From Flavobacteriales bacterium (GTDB lineage Bacteria > Bacteroidota > Bacteroidia > Flavobacteriales_E > Vicingaceae): DNA of 5,657 nucleotides. This document shows positions 1 to 5,657 of this stretch, piece after piece. Below the pieces are notes generated by a model. That model was not told the DNA's origin. It did no database searches and worked only from the letters and a program-made list of their open reading frames with translations. Positions within the stretch are counted from its first letter, which is position 1, and each line of letters begins with the position of its first letter. A program made the translations under genes and the position numbers. The stretch is taken from positions 1-5,657 of the forward strand of contig JAESUI010000206.1 in assembly GCA_016763135.1 (NCBI GenBank). Direction: 5' to 3'.

Positions 1-266
1 GTGGGGCAGGTCACAAAAAAGAAATCGGTAACGTAAATTTTATCTTCAAAGTTCTTCTCAGTCACTTCATTTCCATCTTGGTCGGTTAAGCTAAATGAAC
101 CAACTCTATGGAACTTGTCAACATTTCTAACCGATTCATCAACTAATTCGGGATTGATGTCAATTGGGTTGAAAACCTTCAGTTTAGGTTTGTTGTCTTT
201 TATCATAAAATAAGCAACAGCAATTCCAATTACTAATATTATACCTACAGGGATTAGTTTTTTCAT
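1..266 (-). CDS. SCO1/SenC/PrrC-family protein, N-terminal part (cut by window edge)
   Basis: Translating the minus strand from the ATG at 266-264 gives 88 full codons and part of an 89th, open to the window edge. Residues about 4-22 form one hydrophobic segment after MKK, an inner-membrane anchor or uncleaved signal. Then come a linker and the start of a thioredoxin-like fold with 'FSLTDQDGNEVT' (58-69) and 'VTDFFFVTCPT' (79-89), the hallmark of SCO proteins around the first Cys (C87) of the CxxxC copper/thiol motif. The second Cys and the distal His lie outside the window; about 120 residues are probably missing, judging from the usual family size. Known role of the family: copper delivery to, or thiol reduction of, the CuA site of cytochrome c oxidase, on the periplasmic side of the membrane. 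The ATG lies one base after the upstream gene's TAG, so translational coupling in one operon is likely. The family call is firm; copper versus purely redox function cannot be settled from this fragment. Confidence 0.88.
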   Translation of the reverse strand, partial: MKKLIPVGIILVIGIAVAYFMIKDNKPKLKVFNPIDINPELVDESVRNVDKFHRVGSFSLTDQDGNEVTEKNFEDKIYVTDFFFVTCP

Positions 267-267
267 A

Positions 268-1740
268 CTACTTTTTCTTTCTCTCTTCTTCCTTTTTTAA
301 TACTGTTTTTAAAAGACCAGTATCTAATTTCTTCGCTATGATTTTTTTGTCCTTATCTAATAAATAAAGTTGAGGGGTAGTAAAAATATCATAAGTGGTG
401 TTGTAGTTCAAGCTTTTTAAATCAGTAAGCCCTTTTATAATGTACTCTGTAGCTTTTTGTTGATCTTTATATACTTCTTGAGGTACAGCAACATTAATAA
501 AGTCTAAATTATTGTCCTTAATAAAATTTTTCCATTCTTCATTATGATGTGAACTAACTGAGTAGACTTTAACATCTAAAATGTCTTTTATAGAATCCAT
601 ATAATGAGCTAATTTTGGTAATTCTTTTTTACAATGACCACAATCTGGATCCCAAAAAATAAGCACAGTGTATTCGGCTTTTACATCTCTGTACATATTT
701 ACCCAATTATTTCCACTCGTATCTAACAAACTAAGGTTTATAGCTTGTTTACCAATAAGTAAAGGAGCTATTTTTCTTGCCCTATCTTGTACTTTTTCTA
801 TTTGGGCTGAATCTGCCCAAAAAGCCAACTCGTGTGTGTAATAGTTTAAACCAATGTGAGAAAAAATGGCATCCATTCCCATTATTTTAGACCTTTCGTA
901 ATAACTTAGTAAGTGATGAACAGTATATTTAAATATGTCATCATTTGCTTTAGCTTTCGAAATAAGGATGTCAACTTCTTTTATAATTGAATCGGGCATT
1001 GGGTAAACAATGCTTTTAAAGTATTTCTCTAATTTGTTATGGTAAAGAGGAGTGTAGTTTATTCTTGCATCAGAGAAATCTACATCATCCCAAAAGCGTG
1101 TTTTAATGTGCTCATACCTTAAAAGCCTTTTTAAAGAATCGCTTTCAATTTCTTCAAATGTAGGAGCCTCAGGCTCTTTCATTGTTTTAAAAATAACAGA
1201 AACGAATAGGTCTGGATACTTTTTAATAATATCCAATCGATAATTATTTACTTCTTTACCAATTTTTTCTAACTTTTCGCTAATGGCTTTCTTCTCTTTA
1301 TCTGATGTGTTTTTATCATTAATTTTTTCTCTATATGGTTGAGATTCTTTTTGTTTGTTGGTAATAAATTTCATGTGTCCAAAAAAGATTTCATTTTCTT
1401 TAGATTTTTTAACCTTCATGTTTCCAAGATAATCATTGGTGTCAGTTTCTAATTCAATTACTGGCTCATTATTAATTACAAATTCAAATAATATTTTATT
1501 TCCGCTGTACAGGGTATAGATTCCTCCATGATGTTGTTCTTCTCCAGAAAAAATAATAACTCCCTCCTTGTTAAATTGAGCAGTATCTTTATAGTAGCGT
1601 TTATTTCCGAAATAATTAATCAAAAAGCAAGTTGAATCTTGCATTCCGTTAACTTTCATTTTTATTTTATATCCTTTATTTTGAGAAAACCCTGCTAAAG
1701 AAAAGCATAGAATTAAGAGAATAGGTAATAATTTCTTCAT
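268..1740 (-). CDS. Secreted thioredoxin-fold (TlpA-like) protein with DUF4369/DUF5106-type N-terminal regions
   Basis: This is a 490-residue protein. Residues 1-20 are a signal peptide ending in GFSQ, a common Bacteroidota form; Cys12 lacks a lipobox, so it is probably not a lipoprotein. Residues about 24-110 resemble the beta-rich DUF4369 domain, and about 115-320 are a charged, mostly helical region like DUF5106. Residues about 328-485 form a redoxin/TlpA-type thioredoxin domain with 'FWDPDCGHCKKE' (362-373), redox cysteines C367 and C370, and the cis-proline in 'TTP' (P456). The C-terminus is a Lys/Glu-rich tail. Inferred role: periplasmic disulfide reductase or thiol-disulfide exchange protein; its partner is unknown. 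The gene is first in an operon with the SCO-family gene, whose ATG follows the stop after one base, which fits a role in metalloprotein or cytochrome maturation. No Shine-Dalgarno sequence precedes the ATG, which is usual in this phylum. The redoxin call is firm; the N-terminal domain names come from recognition by eye. Confidence 0.9.
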   Translation of the reverse strand: MKKLLPILLILCFSLAGFSQNKGYKIKMKVNGMQDSTCFLINYFGNKRYYKDTAQFNKEGVIIFSGEEQHHGGIYTLYSGNKILFEFVINNEPVIELETDTNDYLGNMKVKKSKENEIFFGHMKFITNKQKESQPYREKINDKNTSDKEKKAISEKLEKIGKEVNNYRLDIIKKYPDLFVSVIFKTMKEPEAPTFEEIESDSLKRLLRYEHIKTRFWDDVDFSDARINYTPLYHNKLEKYFKSIVYPMPDSIIKEVDILISKAKANDDIFKYTVHHLLSYYERSKIMGMDAIFSHIGLNYYTHELAFWADSAQIEKVQDRARKIAPLLIGKQAINLSLLDTSGNNWVNMYRDVKAEYTVLIFWDPDCGHCKKELPKLAHYMDSIKDILDVKVYSVSSHHNEEWKNFIKDNNLDFINVAVPQEVYKDQQKATEYIIKGLTDLKSLNYNTTYDIFTTPQLYLLDKDKKIIAKKLDTGLLKTVLKKEEERKKK

Positions 1741-1762
1741 AATTTTGAATTGTATTAGGTTT

Positions 1763-1770
1763 CAAATTTA
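1763..1770 (-). promoter_or_regulatory. Bacteroidota -7 promoter element for the thioredoxin/SCO operon
   Basis: On the minus strand this reads TAAATTTG, an exact match to the Bacteroidota -7 consensus TAnnTTTG. It lies 22 bases upstream of the ATG at 1740, which would give a 5' leader of roughly 15-20 bases. No clear TTG -33 element is present 17-23 bases further upstream (the best is a partial GGTT), so the call rests on the -7 box and its position in the 73-bp divergent gap. I found no equally good element for the rightward hydrolase gene; TAGGTTTC at 1756-1763 on the plus strand is a one-mismatch candidate without a -33 partner. Confidence 0.45.
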
Positions 1771-1813
1771 CCATTTAATAGCAAAGACTAAACCATTTTA
1801 ACATTCTTTTAAC

Positions 1814-2611
1814 TTGCCTAAAATCCTTATTTATATCATAATAATTATTCCAGCAATTTTAATTGGTTTGGGGTTTGCGATATACATATTTCAAGAACGC
1901 ATGATTTTTCATCCTGAAAAGTTATCTGATAAGTATAAATTTGTTTTTGATGTTCCGTTTGGAGAGTTAAACTATAAAACAAAAGATGGAAATACCATAA
2001 ATGCATTGTTGTTTAAAGCTGAAAATTCAAAAGGAATTATTTATTACCACCATGGTAATGCTGGTAATTTAGAATCGTGGGGAACAAGAGCTATAGATTT
2101 TACAAGTAAAGGCTATGATGTATTGATGTATGATTATCGTGGTTATGGTAAGAGTACAGGGCGAATTAAGAATGAAAAAATGCTTTATGGTGATGCTGTA
2201 ATGATTTATAAAAAAATAATTTATGATTATAAAGAACGAGATATCGTTTTACTTGGAGTTTCTTTAGGTTCTGGTATTGCTGCAGAGTTGGCTAATTTCA
2301 ATCATCCAAGTAAATTAATTTTAGAAACTCCGTATTATAATTTTTACGATGTGGCTAAATTCCATTATCCATATTTACCAAATTCATTGTTGTTGCACTA
2401 TCAATTTAAAACGGATCAATTTTTACCTAAGATTGAAAACCCAGTTTATTTGTTTCATGGAACTGAAGATGAAACAGTACCTTATAATTCGAGTGAACGC
2501 TTAGAAAAGCTATCTGATAATATTAAGTTGTTTACGATTGAGAATGGTTCACACAATAACTTAAATACCTTTCACGATTATCATCAGTGGCTAGGAGAGA
2601 TTCTTAATTAG
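1814..2611 (+). CDS. Membrane-anchored alpha/beta hydrolase, BEM46/ABHD13-like
   Basis: This is a 265-residue serine hydrolase. Residues about 4-25 are a strongly hydrophobic Ile-rich membrane anchor, followed by 'FQERMIFHPEKL' (26-37), typical of this family right after the anchor. The hydrolase core shows the oxyanion-loop motif 'HHGNAGN' (79-85), 'YDYRGYGKSTG' (106-116), the nucleophile elbow 'GVSLGSG' (148-154) with S150, the acid in 'HGTEDETVP' (D219), and the catalytic His in 'GSHNN' (H247), so the triad is complete. Substrate unknown; the family contains esterases, thioesterases and peptidase-like members. The start is TTG at 1814: an in-frame stop (TAA) at 1799-1801 leaves no ATG or GTG upstream, and the first ATG (residue 30) would remove the anchor. 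No Shine-Dalgarno sequence is visible. The gene diverges from the redoxin operon, and its last 8 bases overlap the acyltransferase gene tail to tail. The hydrolase call is firm; the exact start is moderately sure. Confidence 0.88.
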   Translation: MPKILIYIIIIIPAILIGLGFAIYIFQERMIFHPEKLSDKYKFVFDVPFGELNYKTKDGNTINALLFKAENSKGIIYYHHGNAGNLESWGTRAIDFTSKGYDVLMYDYRGYGKSTGRIKNEKMLYGDAVMIYKKIIYDYKERDIVLLGVSLGSGIAAELANFNHPSKLILETPYYNFYDVAKFHYPYLPNSLLLHYQFKTDQFLPKIENPVYLFHGTEDETVPYNSSERLEKLSDNIKLFTIENGSHNNLNTFHDYHQWLGEILN

Positions 2612-3485
2612 TTGTTGGTTTAACATGTTTCCATCTTTTATGAGACCATAACCAAATCTCTGGTTGCCTTCTAATATCCTGTTCTAATCTTTTGGTGTGC
2701 ATTTCAGAAATCTCCCCTTTTTTAGTAGTTGCTGGATTCTCGCATAAGAGTTCGGGAGTCATTTCATAATAACCACGTTTAGTTTGATTTAAACTAATAT
2801 AAACTATAGGGTAGTTTAATTTGCTTGCGATAATTTCTGTGCCCCAGAAAATTGGTGTTTCCTGATTTAAAAAAGTCGTCCAATAAGCATTTTGTGGTGA
2901 TGGTGTTTGGTCAGCAATAAAAGTTGTGGCACTCAATTCTTCACTATCTTTTAAGTTTAACATTGTTTTAAAAGTAGCTTTCATAGGCATAATTTTAGTA
3001 CCAAATTTTACTCGTTTTTTGTTAATCAAGTTATTGAGATATTTGTTAGACAGGGGCTTATAAATAAGATGTAGATTGTAATCAGTATTAAAAGCTACTT
3101 CTGCTCCAGCAAGTTCAAAATTACCAAAGTGGCCCATTACAAAAATGACTTTCCTTTTTTCTTTAGCAAGTTTATCGAGTAGAGCAGTATTAGTAAAATG
3201 ACACCTTTTCATGGCTTGCTCTTTACTCATGGTAATCGATTTTATCATTTCAACTATCCAATCACAAAAGAAGATGTAGAATTTTTTGCAAATTAGATTG
3301 ATTTCTTTTTCAGATTTTTCTGGAAATGAATTCTTTAAATTTTGAATCACTATTTTTTTACGATAACCCAAAATCAAGTATATGATGAAGTATAAAAAAT
3401 CAGAAACTCGGTAGAGTAACCAATATGGGAGAATAGAAATGAGGTAAATAAAAGGAAGTGATATGTAATAAACAATTGCTTGCAT
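2604..3485 (-). CDS. LpxL/HtrB-type lysophospholipid (lipid A) acyltransferase
   Basis: This 293-residue protein has the normal length for the LpxL/LpxM family. The N-terminus (about 5-40) is very hydrophobic, giving one or two membrane segments that anchor it to the inner membrane, followed by 'KKIVIQNLKNSFPE' (43-56), a family-typical motif. The catalytic HX4(D/E) motif is 'GHFGNFE', with H119 and E124. Further conserved blocks are 'YKPLSNKYL' (142-150), R158, 'ADQTP' (191-195), 'TFLNQETPIFWGT' (204-216) and the C-terminal 'PEIWLWSHKRWKH' (275-287). Known family role: transfer of an acyl chain from acyl-ACP to a lipid A precursor on the cytoplasmic face of the inner membrane. Which position it acylates here, or whether it uses another acceptor, cannot be told. 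The ATG at 3485 gives the family-typical N-terminus and the next Met is residue 80, so this start is well supported. The stop overlaps the convergent hydrolase gene. Confidence 0.9.
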   Translation of the reverse strand: MQAIVYYISLPFIYLISILPYWLLYRVSDFLYFIIYLILGYRKKIVIQNLKNSFPEKSEKEINLICKKFYIFFCDWIVEMIKSITMSKEQAMKRCHFTNTALLDKLAKEKRKVIFVMGHFGNFELAGAEVAFNTDYNLHLIYKPLSNKYLNNLINKKRVKFGTKIMPMKATFKTMLNLKDSEELSATTFIADQTPSPQNAYWTTFLNQETPIFWGTEIIASKLNYPIVYISLNQTKRGYYEMTPELLCENPATTKKGEISEMHTKRLEQDIRRQPEIWLWSHKRWKHVKPTTN

Positions 3486-3489
3486 CGGA

Positions 3490-3517
3490 CAAAACTAACT
3501 AAAATTATGAAATGCAA
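3490..3517 (-). promoter_or_regulatory. Bacteroidota-type promoter (TTG-N17-TAGTTTTG) very close to the acyltransferase ATG
   Basis: On the minus strand, TTG at 3517-3515 is followed by a 17-base spacer and TAGTTTTG at 3497-3490. This matches the -33 TTG and -7 TAnnTTTG elements described for Bacteroidota/Flavobacterium promoters, with a spacer at the short end of the reported range. Only four bases (TCCG) separate the -7 box from the ATG at 3485, so transcription would begin at or within a few bases of the start codon. Either the mRNA is leaderless or nearly so, or this is a chance match and the true promoter lies further upstream. Confidence 0.45.
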
Positions 3518-3601
3518 TAATGTAATTAGAAGCTTATAAGTTAAGGGGGGTGAGCTTTGGCATATTAGTTGAAACTATCAAAATAATATTAACCAAATTA
3601 T

Positions 3602-3607
3602 AGGAGG
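3602..3607 (+). promoter_or_regulatory. Strong Shine-Dalgarno sequence of the DUF4476 gene
   Basis: AGGAGG lies 7 bases before the ATG at 3615, a consensus ribosome-binding site at ideal spacing, and it fixes that start. No other gene in the window has one. A possible 17-codon leader frame (GTG at 3550, stop TAG at 3601-3603) ends inside this site, which would allow translational coupling if it is translated. The rest of the 3486-3614 gap holds a G6 run at 3545-3550 and a sigma70-like TTGGCA at 3557-3562 with a poorly spaced TAATAT at 3584-3589; I could not identify a convincing promoter for this gene. Confidence 0.75.
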
Positions 3608-3614
3608 ACATATT

Positions 3615-4337
3615 ATGAGAAATTTTATTTTAATAATCACTTTTGCCCTATCTGCAGGAACTTTGTTCGCTCATTCGGGGCATTATGGAAGTCAGAAATC
3701 TGATTTAAATGTGAAAATGTGGGACAATTCAATTTTCACAATCAAATTGGATAATCATGTTTATAAGAACCAGAAAAATTTCCATTTAAAGAATGTTAGC
3801 CCAGGAAGTCATTATGTTAAGATTATTAAAAAGAAAAGGAAACTTCATGGACATGGATTTTTTGTGAAAACTGTATACCAAGGTTACATAAACATTCCGT
3901 CCAGAAGAAAAGTGAAAATGAGCGTAAAGGGTAACCATCTAAGTTTTAAGTTCTTTAAAAAGTCTCATCATAATCACCATGGAAATGGATATGCTGGGAA
4001 TTATGGAACTAATCCTCATAGTAATCATGGTTATGGCTTTCAATCAGATTGTATGAATGAGAGTAGTTTTAACAGACTACTTAAGATTATGCAAAATGCA
4101 ACCTTTGATGATGATAAATTGAATGTTGTTAAACAGGCTGTAGCTTTAAATTACTTTAGTGTTAATCAAGTAGGGGTAATAATGGATCAATTTACATTTG
4201 ATGATTCTAAGTTGGAATTTTCTAAATTGGCCTACAACAAAACAGTAGATAAAGAAAACTATTTTGTAGTGAGTAGTAAGTTTACTTTTTCTAGAAGTGC
4301 CAAGAAATTGAGTGAATATATATCACATATAAGCTAA
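3615..4337 (+). CDS. Secreted His-rich DUF4476-domain protein
   Basis: This 240-residue protein starts with a signal peptide (1-19, likely cleaved after 'TLFA'), leaving a mature N-terminus of HSGHYG. Residues about 30-112 look like a small beta domain, with 'NVSPGSHYVKI' (60-70) recalling PEGA-like surface domains, and a very basic KKKRK patch at 72-76. Residues 117-141 are a His/Gly/Asn linker with six His in 21 positions (118-138). Residues about 147-238 match DUF4476, a Bacteroidota family of unknown function, with repeated 'TFDD(D/S)KL' motifs at 163-169 and 194-200. Location is periplasmic or extracellular; biochemical role unknown. The His content suggests metal binding, but that is inference. 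The start is set by a strong Shine-Dalgarno sequence. Tandem in-frame stops (TAA TAA) are followed at once by a terminator, so the gene is probably monocistronic. Confidence 0.85.
   Translation: MRNFILIITFALSAGTLFAHSGHYGSQKSDLNVKMWDNSIFTIKLDNHVYKNQKNFHLKNVSPGSHYVKIIKKKRKLHGHGFFVKTVYQGYINIPSRRKVKMSVKGNHLSFKFFKKSHHNHHGNGYAGNYGTNPHSNHGYGFQSDCMNESSFNRLLKIMQNATFDDDKLNVVKQAVALNYFSVNQVGVIMDQFTFDDSKLEFSKLAYNKTVDKENYFVVSSKFTFSRSAKKLSEYISHIS
4101..4310 (+). repeat. Three degenerate ~31-residue repeats in the DUF4476 domain
   Basis: The encoded protein carries TFDDDKL at residues 163-169, TFDDSKL at 194-200 and the weaker TFSRSAKKL at 224-232, spaced 31 and 30 residues apart. Each is followed or preceded by a hydrophobic helix-like stretch, such as 'VNQVGVIMDQF' before the second. 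At DNA level the first two copies (4101-4121 and 4194-4214) are similar but not identical, so this is an old internal duplication of a structural unit rather than a recent tandem repeat. Confidence 0.55.
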
Positions 4338-4338
4338 T

Positions 4339-4368
4339 AAAAAAAGCCCCATTTCAGGGGCTTTTTTT
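4339..4368. terminator. Bidirectional intrinsic terminator between convergent genes
   Basis: Bases 4339-4350 (seven A, then GCCCC) pair perfectly with 4357-4368 (GGGGC, then seven T) around the 6-base loop ATTTCA. The GC core is 5 bp and is flanked by A and T runs, so the transcript has a U-tract on either strand. The site follows the DUF4476 gene's tandem stops by one base, and its last two bases overlap the complement of the prfC stop codon (4367-4369), so it should end both converging transcripts. Confidence 0.92.
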
Positions 4369-5657
4369 ATTCTTGTACTAATTCTCTTTTAAACTCCGAA
4401 GTGGTATGAAATGTTATTTCTGGATAATCAGCCTCAGCACTTTGTAATAAAAATTTAGTTTGTGCTAAGAACACGTAATTATCGTCTTTATCTTTCGCTA
4501 TGTTTTGAGCTTTACGTTTAATAAAATCTGCTAGCTTATCTTCATTATCTGTTGTTAGCCAACAAGCTTTATGTAATGCTTTATGCTCGAATGCTGCAGA
4601 AGCACCATATTCGTGCTCTAAACGGTACTGAATTACTTCAAATTGTAATTCTCCAACCGTACCTACAATTTTACGGTTACCAGGTTGCTGAATAAACAAT
4701 TGAGCAACACCTTCATCTGTTAATTGTTGAATCCCTTTTTCTAATTGCTTAGTTTTCATAGGATCTTTATTCACCAATTCCTTAAATATTTCTGGTGAGA
4801 AACTTGGTATCCCTTGAAACTCCATTTTTTCTCCTTCAGTCAATGTATCTCCAATTTTAAAATTACCAGTGTCGTATAATCCAATTACATCTCCAGGAAA
4901 TGCTTCTTCAATAACACTTTTATCTTGAGCCATAAAGCTAGTAGGATTGCTAAATCTTACTTTTTTATCAATTCTTACATGCTGATAAAATTTATTTCGC
5001 TCAAATTTACCAGAGCAAATTCTTAAAAATGCGATACGGTCTCTATGCTTTGGATCTAGATTAGCGTGTATTTTAAAGATAAAACCACTAAATTTAGGAT
5101 CAGTTGGGGTTACTATTCTAACATTGGTTTCTCTACTTTTAGGAAAAGGAGCAATTTTCACAAAAGTATCCAACAACTCTTGAACTCCGAAGTTGTTTAG
5201 CGCACTCCCAAAGAATACAGGAGCCAATTCGCCAGCCTTATATTTTTCAACATCAAATTCATCATAAACACCTTCAATTAACTCAACATCTTCTCTTAGT
5301 TGATTTGCAGCGTCTCCAATTTGTTCGTCAAGTTTAGGATCATTAATGTCTGTAATGGAAATAATGTCTCTTTCCAATTTAGTTTTATTACTATCAAATA
5401 GGTTTAAGTGATTTTCATACATGTTATAAACCCCTTGGAAGGTGCTTCCAATTCCAATTGGCCAACTTAATGGCCTCACTTTTATATCCAAGTTAGATTC
5501 AATTTCATCCAATAAATCAAATGCATCCCGGCCTTCTCTATCCATTTTGTTAATGAAAACAATTACAGGAGTATTACGCATCCTGCATACTTCCATTAAT
5601 TTTTTTGTTTGAGCCTCAAAACCATTGGCACAATCAATTACCAAAATAACACTATCA
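4367..5657 (-). CDS. prfC: Peptide chain release factor 3 (RF3), C-terminal ~80% (cut by window edge)
   Basis: The frame is open to the right edge: 429 codons plus stop are visible, starting in the middle of the GTPase domain with 'DSVILVIDCANG'. The TTG at 5644 is an internal Leu codon of that strand, not a start. About 100 N-terminal residues are missing (P-loop, switch I, DxxG), judging from E. coli RF3 at 529 residues. Visible, numbering from the edge: G4 motif NKMD (36-39), 'WPIGIG' (65-70), and the RF3-typical 'FFGSALNNFGV' (148-158) carrying the G5 SAL. A beta-barrel domain II follows with 'KIHANLDPKHRDR' (195-207), then the RF3 C-terminal domain with 'PGDVIGL', 'GIPSFSPE' and 'VGELQFEV'. 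RF3 is a cytoplasmic GTPase that removes RF1/RF2 from the ribosome after peptide release. 'MDPKHRDR'-type and 'GIP.F.PE' motifs separate it from EF-G and TypA. No defects are visible. It converges on the DUF4476 gene and shares its terminator. Confidence 0.96.
   Translation of the reverse strand, partial: DSVILVIDCANGFEAQTKKLMEVCRMRNTPVIVFINKMDREGRDAFDLLDEIESNLDIKVRPLSWPIGIGSTFQGVYNMYENHLNLFDSNKTKLERDIISITDINDPKLDEQIGDAANQLREDVELIEGVYDEFDVEKYKAGELAPVFFGSALNNFGVQELLDTFVKIAPFPKSRETNVRIVTPTDPKFSGFIFKIHANLDPKHRDRIAFLRICSGKFERNKFYQHVRIDKKVRFSNPTSFMAQDKSVIEEAFPGDVIGLYDTGNFKIGDTLTEGEKMEFQGIPSFSPEIFKELVNKDPMKTKQLEKGIQQLTDEGVAQLFIQQPGNRKIVGTVGELQFEVIQYRLEHEYGASAAFEHKALHKACWLTTDNEDKLADFIKRKAQNIAKDKDDNYVFLAQTKFLLQSAEADYPEITFHTTSEFKRELVQE

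Noticed and set aside
1696..1716. Lipoprotein signal with Cys12 in the redoxin precursor
   Set aside because: The residues before Cys12 are Leu-Ile-Leu, without the small residue a lipobox needs at -1. The Cys sits in the hydrophobic core, and a normal signal-peptidase site ending GFSQ fits better.
3507..3539. 10-codon ATG frame on the plus strand in the divergent intergenic region
   Set aside because: It is very short, has no ribosome-binding site, overlaps the putative acyltransferase promoter, and shows no recognisable peptide.
3557..3589. Sigma70-like promoter TTGGCA ... TAATAT for the DUF4476 gene
   Set aside because: The spacer is 21 bases and Bacteroidota do not use this consensus. 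No TAnnTTTG element with a -33 partner is present, so I left the promoter unassigned.
5642..5644. TTG as a start codon for the RF3 gene, giving a 425-residue protein
   Set aside because: The frame stays open to the window edge and the upstream residues DSVI continue the RF3 GTPase domain. The codon is an internal Leu and the gene is simply cut by the window.
1..5657. A defence system, mobile element or other accessory cassette
   Set aside because: All six coding regions belong to recognisable chromosomal housekeeping or envelope families. No transposase, integrase, terminal repeats, CRISPR spacing, tRNA or abrupt composition change was seen.

Overview
The window looks like ordinary chromosomal DNA from a member of the Bacteroidota, probably a Flavobacteriia-type marine or environmental bacterium. 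Three things point there: the DNA is AT-rich, the protein families are largely restricted to or typical of that phylum (a DUF4369/DUF5106-type protein with a thioredoxin fold, and a DUF4476 protein), and two upstream regions carry the Bacteroidota -7 promoter element TAnnTTTG. No mobile element, CRISPR array, tRNA, rRNA or integration site was seen. No unambiguously new multi-gene system was found.

Layout, left to right. (1) 1-1740, minus strand: a two-gene operon. It has a secreted thioredoxin-fold protein with a CGHC active site (268-1740), followed one base later by the start of an SCO1/SenC-family protein that runs off the left edge (1-266). Both are extracytoplasmic thiol/metal proteins, so a shared role in envelope redox or cytochrome-oxidase copper-centre assembly is plausible but inferred. 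(2) 1741-1813: a 73-bp divergent intergenic region with a good -7 element for the leftward operon. (3) 1814-2611, plus strand: a membrane-anchored alpha/beta hydrolase of the BEM46/ABHD13 type, apparently starting at TTG. (4) 2604-3485, minus strand: an LpxL/HtrB-type lipid acyltransferase whose 3' end overlaps the hydrolase tail to tail by 8 bp. Its best promoter match sits so close to the ATG that the mRNA may be leaderless. (5) 3486-3614: a 129-bp divergent intergenic region with a G6 tract and a textbook Shine-Dalgarno sequence, which is uncommon in this phylum. (6) 3615-4337, plus strand: a secreted His-rich DUF4476 protein with a three-fold degenerate C-terminal repeat. (7) 4339-4368: a perfect 12-bp hairpin, a bidirectional terminator shared by converging genes. 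(8) 4367-5657, minus strand: most of prfC (peptide chain release factor 3), cut by the right edge inside the GTPase domain.

Most genes act in the cell envelope (thiol redox, SCO-type metallochaperone, lipid A-type acylation, membrane hydrolase, secreted His-rich protein); prfC is cytoplasmic translation machinery. Apart from the left-hand operon, adjacent genes are divergent or convergent, so the order gives little evidence that they work together. There is no gene-free stretch longer than 129 bp.
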